Assembly: GCA_000715685.1 (NCBI GenBank) | Contig: KL569437.1 | Span: 24,911-32,485, forward strand | From: Streptomyces lilacinus | GTDB taxonomy: Bacteria > Actinomycetota > Actinomycetes > Streptomycetales > Streptomycetaceae | Reading direction: 5' to 3' | Length of the DNA stretch: 7,575 bases | Shown here: positions 4,918 through 7,575 of the stretch, piece by piece | How the letters are laid out: every line of letters begins with the position of its first letter | How positions within the stretch are numbered: position 1 is the first letter of the stretch | Position numbers and translations under genes: made by a program | The notes under the pieces: model-generated | The model's database searches: none | What the model was told of the DNA's origin: nothing | The model's input: only the letters and a program-made list of their open reading frames with translations

Positions 4918-5887
4918 GAGGAGGGTTCGAGCCCCGTTGGCTACGGTTTCTGTTTCGTGAGCGCTGTGTGAGTTCGTGGGCGGCTTCTGTCCAGTGAGGG
5001 TGCTGGAACGTGAAGCCGGCTTCGAGGAGGCGGCCGGGGACGACGCGGCGGCTTTTGAGGAGCAGTTCGGTGTCCGACCGTAGGACGAAGGCGCCGAGCT
5101 CGGCCATCCACTTCGTCGCGGGCAGGCCCACGGGAATGCCCCATGCGGTGCGCAGTGCGTGCATGAGCATGCGTTGGGGCAGGGGGTTGGGGGCGGCGAT
5201 GTTGACAGGTCCGGCGATGTCGTCCCGGTCGATCAGGAACTCGAGCGCGCGGACGCAGTCGTGGTCGTGGATCCAGGACACGTATTGGGCGCCGCCCGCG
5301 ACGGGGCCGCCGAGCCCGAGCCGTGCGAGGCGCAGCAGGACGTCGAAGGCGCCGCCCGGATCGGGGCTCATCACCATGGCGGAACGCAGCGCGACCTTGC
5401 GGGTGTGCGGGGTGTCGGCTTGTGCTTGTTCCCGCTCCCAGGCTTTGGCGATGTCGACACTGTAGGCCCAGTAGCCCGGGACGCCGGGTTCGGCGCCTCC
5501 GAGGACGCCCGTCTGCTCGTCGTTGGGCGCGTCGAAGCGGTGGGCGTAGATCGTGGCAGTGCTCATCTGCAGCCAGACCCGGGGCGGTTCGGCCGCGGCG
5601 GCGATCGCTTGGCCCACGACCCGGGCGGAGCGCACGCGTGAGTCCATCATGGCCTGCAGATGGACGGCGGTGTAGCGGCAGTTCACGCTGCGCCCGGCGA
5701 GGTTGATCACGACGTCACTGCCGTCCATCACTTCGGCCCAGGGGCCCAGGGTCTTCCCGTCCCAGGGAACTTCGCCCGGGTGCGCGGGCTGTCTGCTCAG
5801 TACGGTGACCTCGTGCCCGGCGGCGGTCAGCGCGCGGTTCAGGATCGTCCCCACCTGCCCGGTCCCCCCGGGGATCACGATCTTCAT
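4898..5887 (-). CDS. TIGR01777-family NAD(P)-dependent epimerase (SDR39U1/YfcH-like)
   Basis: The 329-residue protein starts with a beta strand and the glycine-rich nucleotide loop GGTGQVG (7-13) of extended short-chain dehydrogenases. It continues with landmarks of the TIGR01777 group: the VVINLAGRSV segment, the RSARVVGQAI helix, STATIY, WIHDHDCVRALEFLID, and GPVNIAAPNP before the C-terminal substrate-side region. These cytoplasmic proteins bind NAD(P), but their substrates are mostly unknown. The start is fixed by GGAGGGGAG eight or so bases upstream; the upstream extension of the frame is noncoding. The last 20 or so residues, rich in Arg, Asn and Gln, run past the usual family end and overlap an inverted repeat at the stop codon, so this tail is probably unstructured. 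The gene follows the HAD hydrolase on the same strand but is separated by a terminator-like hairpin and has its own operator-like palindrome. Confidence 0.9.
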   Translation of the reverse strand: MKIVIPGGTGQVGTILNRALTAAGHEVTVLSRQPAHPGEVPWDGKTLGPWAEVMDGSDVVINLAGRSVNCRYTAVHLQAMMDSRVRSARVVGQAIAAAAEPPRVWLQMSTATIYAHRFDAPNDEQTGVLGGAEPGVPGYWAYSVDIAKAWEREQAQADTPHTRKVALRSAMVMSPDPGGAFDVLLRLARLGLGGPVAGGAQYVSWIHDHDCVRALEFLIDRDDIAGPVNIAAPNPLPQRMLMHALRTAWGIPVGLPATKWMAELGAFVLRSDTELLLKSRRVVPGRLLEAGFTFQHPHWTEAAHELTQRSRNRNRSQRGSNPPLFKATR

Positions 5888-5916
5888 CCTGTTTCTCCCC
5901 TCCAGGTGTCGAGGCG

Positions 5917-5943
5917 ACCTTACCCGCAATTGAACGCGTTCAA
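5917..5943 (-). promoter_or_regulatory. Epimerase promoter with palindromic operator
   Basis: A perfect 14-bp palindrome, TTGAACGCGTTCAA (5930-5943), lies 43 bases upstream of the epimerase start. On the minus strand a -10-like TAAGGT (5922-5917) follows, so the palindrome covers the -35 position (TTGAAC with a 15-base spacer, or TTTTGA with 17). That arrangement is typical of a dimeric repressor such as a TetR or MarR protein; no regulator gene is in the window. Confidence 0.5.
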
Positions 5944-5985
5944 AACTGGGCCCTGGATCGAGCAGACGGAGGTGAGCCGGCACCT

Positions 5986-6033
5986 GCTCGGGGCGTCGCC
6001 GGCGGCCGAACGGCCCCTGACAACGCCCCGAGC
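5986..6033 (-). terminator. Nested hairpin downstream of the HAD hydrolase gene
   Basis: A perfect 10-bp stem (GCTCGGGGCG with CGCCCCGAGC) encloses a second 5-bp GGCCG/CGGCC hairpin with a TT loop. It begins 13 bases after the stop codon on the minus strand. There is no T-run, as often in actinomycetes. It would separate the HAD gene from the epimerase. Confidence 0.5.
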
Positions 6034-6046
6034 GCGCGGTTGAGGC

Positions 6047-6670
6047 TCACACGGAGAACGAAGGCGCAGAGCTGAGGTGACTCGCGATACATGCCATGGC
6101 CTGCGCGTTGTCCTTGAACAAGTGCCCCTGCATGCCGGCTTCCCGGGATGCCTCGACGTTGACGGCGACGTCGTCGATGAAGAGGCAGTCCTTGGGACGC
6201 ACCCCCAAACCGGCGCACGTCGCTTCGAAGGCTCGCGGGTCGGGCTTGCTGACACCGATCTCGTGGGAGTAGACGATCTGGTCCACCAGTTCGTCGAAGT
6301 GGTACAACGCCGTCTCGCGCTCCCGGGCGCCGACGAAGCTGTTGCTCAGGATGCCCAGCTTGCAGTGCCGGCGCAGGCCCCGCACATAGGCGATGAGCTC
6401 CTCATTCGGCGTTCCCAGATACTCGGCCCACAGATCAGCCATGAAGGCGTCGACCTGGGACGCGTCGAGACGGAGGTCGGCGGCGACTCGTTCGTGCACC
6501 TCGCGTTCACTGACCCTGCCCACACTCCCTGCCTGCCAGACGTCTTCCAGCCGCTCGTGCACCGTGCCTGGCGGCAGCCCGAGCCGCAGCTCCCACCGTT
6601 GCTCCCAGCCCGTCGGCGGCGAGATCTCCAGCACGCCACCGATGTCGAGAATGATGCAGCGCGAGTTCAT
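6047..6670 (-). CDS. HAD-superfamily (subfamily IA) hydrolase
   Basis: The 207-residue cytoplasmic protein carries the four HAD motifs: nucleophile D9 in LDIGGVLE, S109 or S111 in ILSNSF, K142 in SKPDP, and the acidic pair D166-D167 in FIDD. A helical cap of about residues 15-85 follows motif I, as in subfamily IA. It is most likely a phosphatase on a small phosphorylated metabolite; the substrate cannot be told from sequence. Motif I has Gly where many HAD phosphatases have a second Asp; the same occurs in YihX-type enzymes, which are active phosphatases, so this does not imply loss of activity. The start at 6670 has GAAGGGG about seven bases upstream. The esterase gene ends 97 bases upstream on the same strand. 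Confidence 0.9.
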   Translation of the reverse strand: MNSRCIILDIGGVLEISPPTGWEQRWELRLGLPPGTVHERLEDVWQAGSVGRVSEREVHERVAADLRLDASQVDAFMADLWAEYLGTPNEELIAYVRGLRRHCKLGILSNSFVGARERETALYHFDELVDQIVYSHEIGVSKPDPRAFEATCAGLGVRPKDCLFIDDVAVNVEASREAGMQGHLFKDNAQAMACIASHLSSAPSFSV

Positions 6671-6767
6671 ACGAGCACCCCTTCTTCGCTCCGGTCGAGC
6701 CCACGGGCGCACACAGCCCGCTGCCCTGATCCATGAGCACAGTGTTGGCCTTCGCCTCAAGACAAGG

Positions 6768-7551
6768 TCAAGAGGTGAGGTCGTAGGGGGTCGGGGTGTG
6801 GCCTTCCCAGATCAGACGGGAGGCGTGTTCGGGATAGGGCAAGGTCTTCGATTCGGCGTCCAGGACGCGCGTGAGCTGCCGGTCGCGGCAATAGGCGGCC
6901 CAGCCGGGGGCGCCGGTGGTGGCGAAACGGACCCACGCCTGCTGGAGTTCCCGCGACACCGCGACGACCTCGGGGGTGGGCGGGGCGCCGACGAGTCCCC
7001 GGCCGGTGGGGCTGTCCAGCGTGCCGAATGCCAGGGGAACGTCGAGGCTGTGACAGGCGCCCAGCACTCCTCCGGTGGCGGGGGAGCCCAGCCGTAGCTC
7101 GAACAGGAACGACGTGCCGCCGGCCGCGGTGTTCGCCTGGGCCAACTGCAGTGAGGGCATCCGGAAGAGGGCATCCGAGTACACCGTCTCCACCAGCTCC
7201 TCCGCACTGGCCCGCGGGTGGGCGGCGCGGTAGACGTCCGCGCCGTGCGGTGCCGGGGCGAACACGTCCAGGGCCGTACGGGCGTCCCGGTCGGTGAAGG
7301 TGCCCAACCGTCCGCTCATGACGCTGAACAGCCGGAATTCATCGCGTGTATGGCCGACCAGGAGCTCGATCCCGCTCGCGCGCCCACTGGCCAGCGCGGC
7401 CCAGGGCGTCTCGGCGATGACGTCGCCATCGACGACGGGACATATGGCGACACCGGTCCGGGAGAGCCGTCCCCACCTGTCGTGGTAGTCGGGGAGGCCG
7501 GCGCTGAGCGAGGTGAGCCCTTCGGCCAGGCGCCGCGGGTCGACGTCGCGG
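6768..7551 (-). CDS. Type B carboxylesterase, C-terminal part (truncated by contig end)
   Basis: About 260 residues of the C-terminal half of a carboxylesterase/lipase of the alpha/beta-hydrolase fold; family members are about 500 residues. Two members of the catalytic triad are visible: the glutamate in VGHTRDEF (codon 7338-7340) and the histidine in GACHSLDVPLAFG (codon 7050-7052). The nucleophile serine with its GESAG-type elbow lies in the missing N-terminal half. The C-terminal WVRFATTGAPGW segment is also typical of the family. Enzymes of this family hydrolyse carboxylic esters; the substrate is not known here. The coding sequence ends at adapter sequence, so the residues MCIRDS at the apparent start are not real and no start codon is present. 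Confidence 0.92.
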
Positions 7552-7570
7552 CTGTCTCTTATACACATCT
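7552..7570. other. Full Tn5/Nextera mosaic end at the contig end (artefact)
   Basis: CTGTCTCTTATACACATCT is a complete 19-base mosaic end, followed by five unexplained bases to the window end. It marks untrimmed adapter and shows that the native sequence stops at 7551. Confidence 0.96.
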
Positions 7571-7575
7571 CTGAT

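Noticed and set aside
4917..4940. tRNA 3' fragment as an integration (att) site, from GGGTTCGAGCCCC
   Set aside because: The T-arm-like pairing is only about four of five pairs, no acceptor or CCA fits, and no integrase or second copy is in the window. It lies within the epimerase coding region.

Overview
The window looks like draft or metagenome-assembled DNA from a high-GC actinomycete, most likely Streptomyces or a close relative. The support is GC-rich third codon positions, GGAGG-type ribosome binding sites, and gene families typical of that group. Two copies of the Tn5/Nextera transposon mosaic end show it is assembled sequence with residual adapter: one lies inside the Ro60 gene (1165-1180) and one at the right end (7552-7570). 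Peptides such as MCIRDS or CLLYT near these sites are adapter translations, not biology.

Layout, left to right. A lipoprotein gene (29-670, minus) is followed by a TROVE/Ro60 gene (rsr, 760-2325, minus) with a strong terminator hairpin at its end. Upstream of rsr is a 523-base gene-poor stretch (2326-2848). It holds the most interesting element: a noncoding RNA on the minus strand (about 2486-2619) built like a circularly permuted tRNA. A long stem formed by its two ends takes the place of the anticodon arm. It then has a perfect T arm, a perfect 7-bp acceptor-like stem closed by an ACACAC loop, and a D arm. This is the architecture of bacterial Y RNAs (YrlA), the tRNA-mimicking partners of Ro60, and it sits in the expected place beside rsr and on the same strand. 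A candidate promoter fits its predicted 5' end. Several hairpins lie between it and the rsr start codon, one of them covering the rsr ribosome binding site.

Diverging from this Ro/Y RNA unit is a staphylococcal-nuclease-fold protein (2849-3757, plus) with the catalytic residues in place. A protein of unknown function (3821-4459, plus) follows. Next, on the minus strand, come a small protein made almost entirely of Ser-x-x triplets with a C-terminal membrane helix (4505-4840), a TIGR01777/SDR39U1-type NAD(P) epimerase (4898-5887), a HAD-family hydrolase (6047-6670), and the C-terminal half of a type B carboxylesterase cut off by the window end (6768-7551).

Working together: Ro60 binds Y RNA through the end-paired stem, and in bacteria the Y RNA can tether Ro60 to a nuclease (PNPase in Deinococcus), with the tRNA-like module controlling RNA access. 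The rsr-yrlA pair here is a coherent two-part RNA-handling module. A role for the neighbouring SNase-fold protein in it is a guess from position only. The right half (epimerase, HAD hydrolase, esterase) looks like ordinary metabolic genes. The epimerase promoter carries a perfect TTGAACGCGTTCAA palindrome that looks like a repressor operator.
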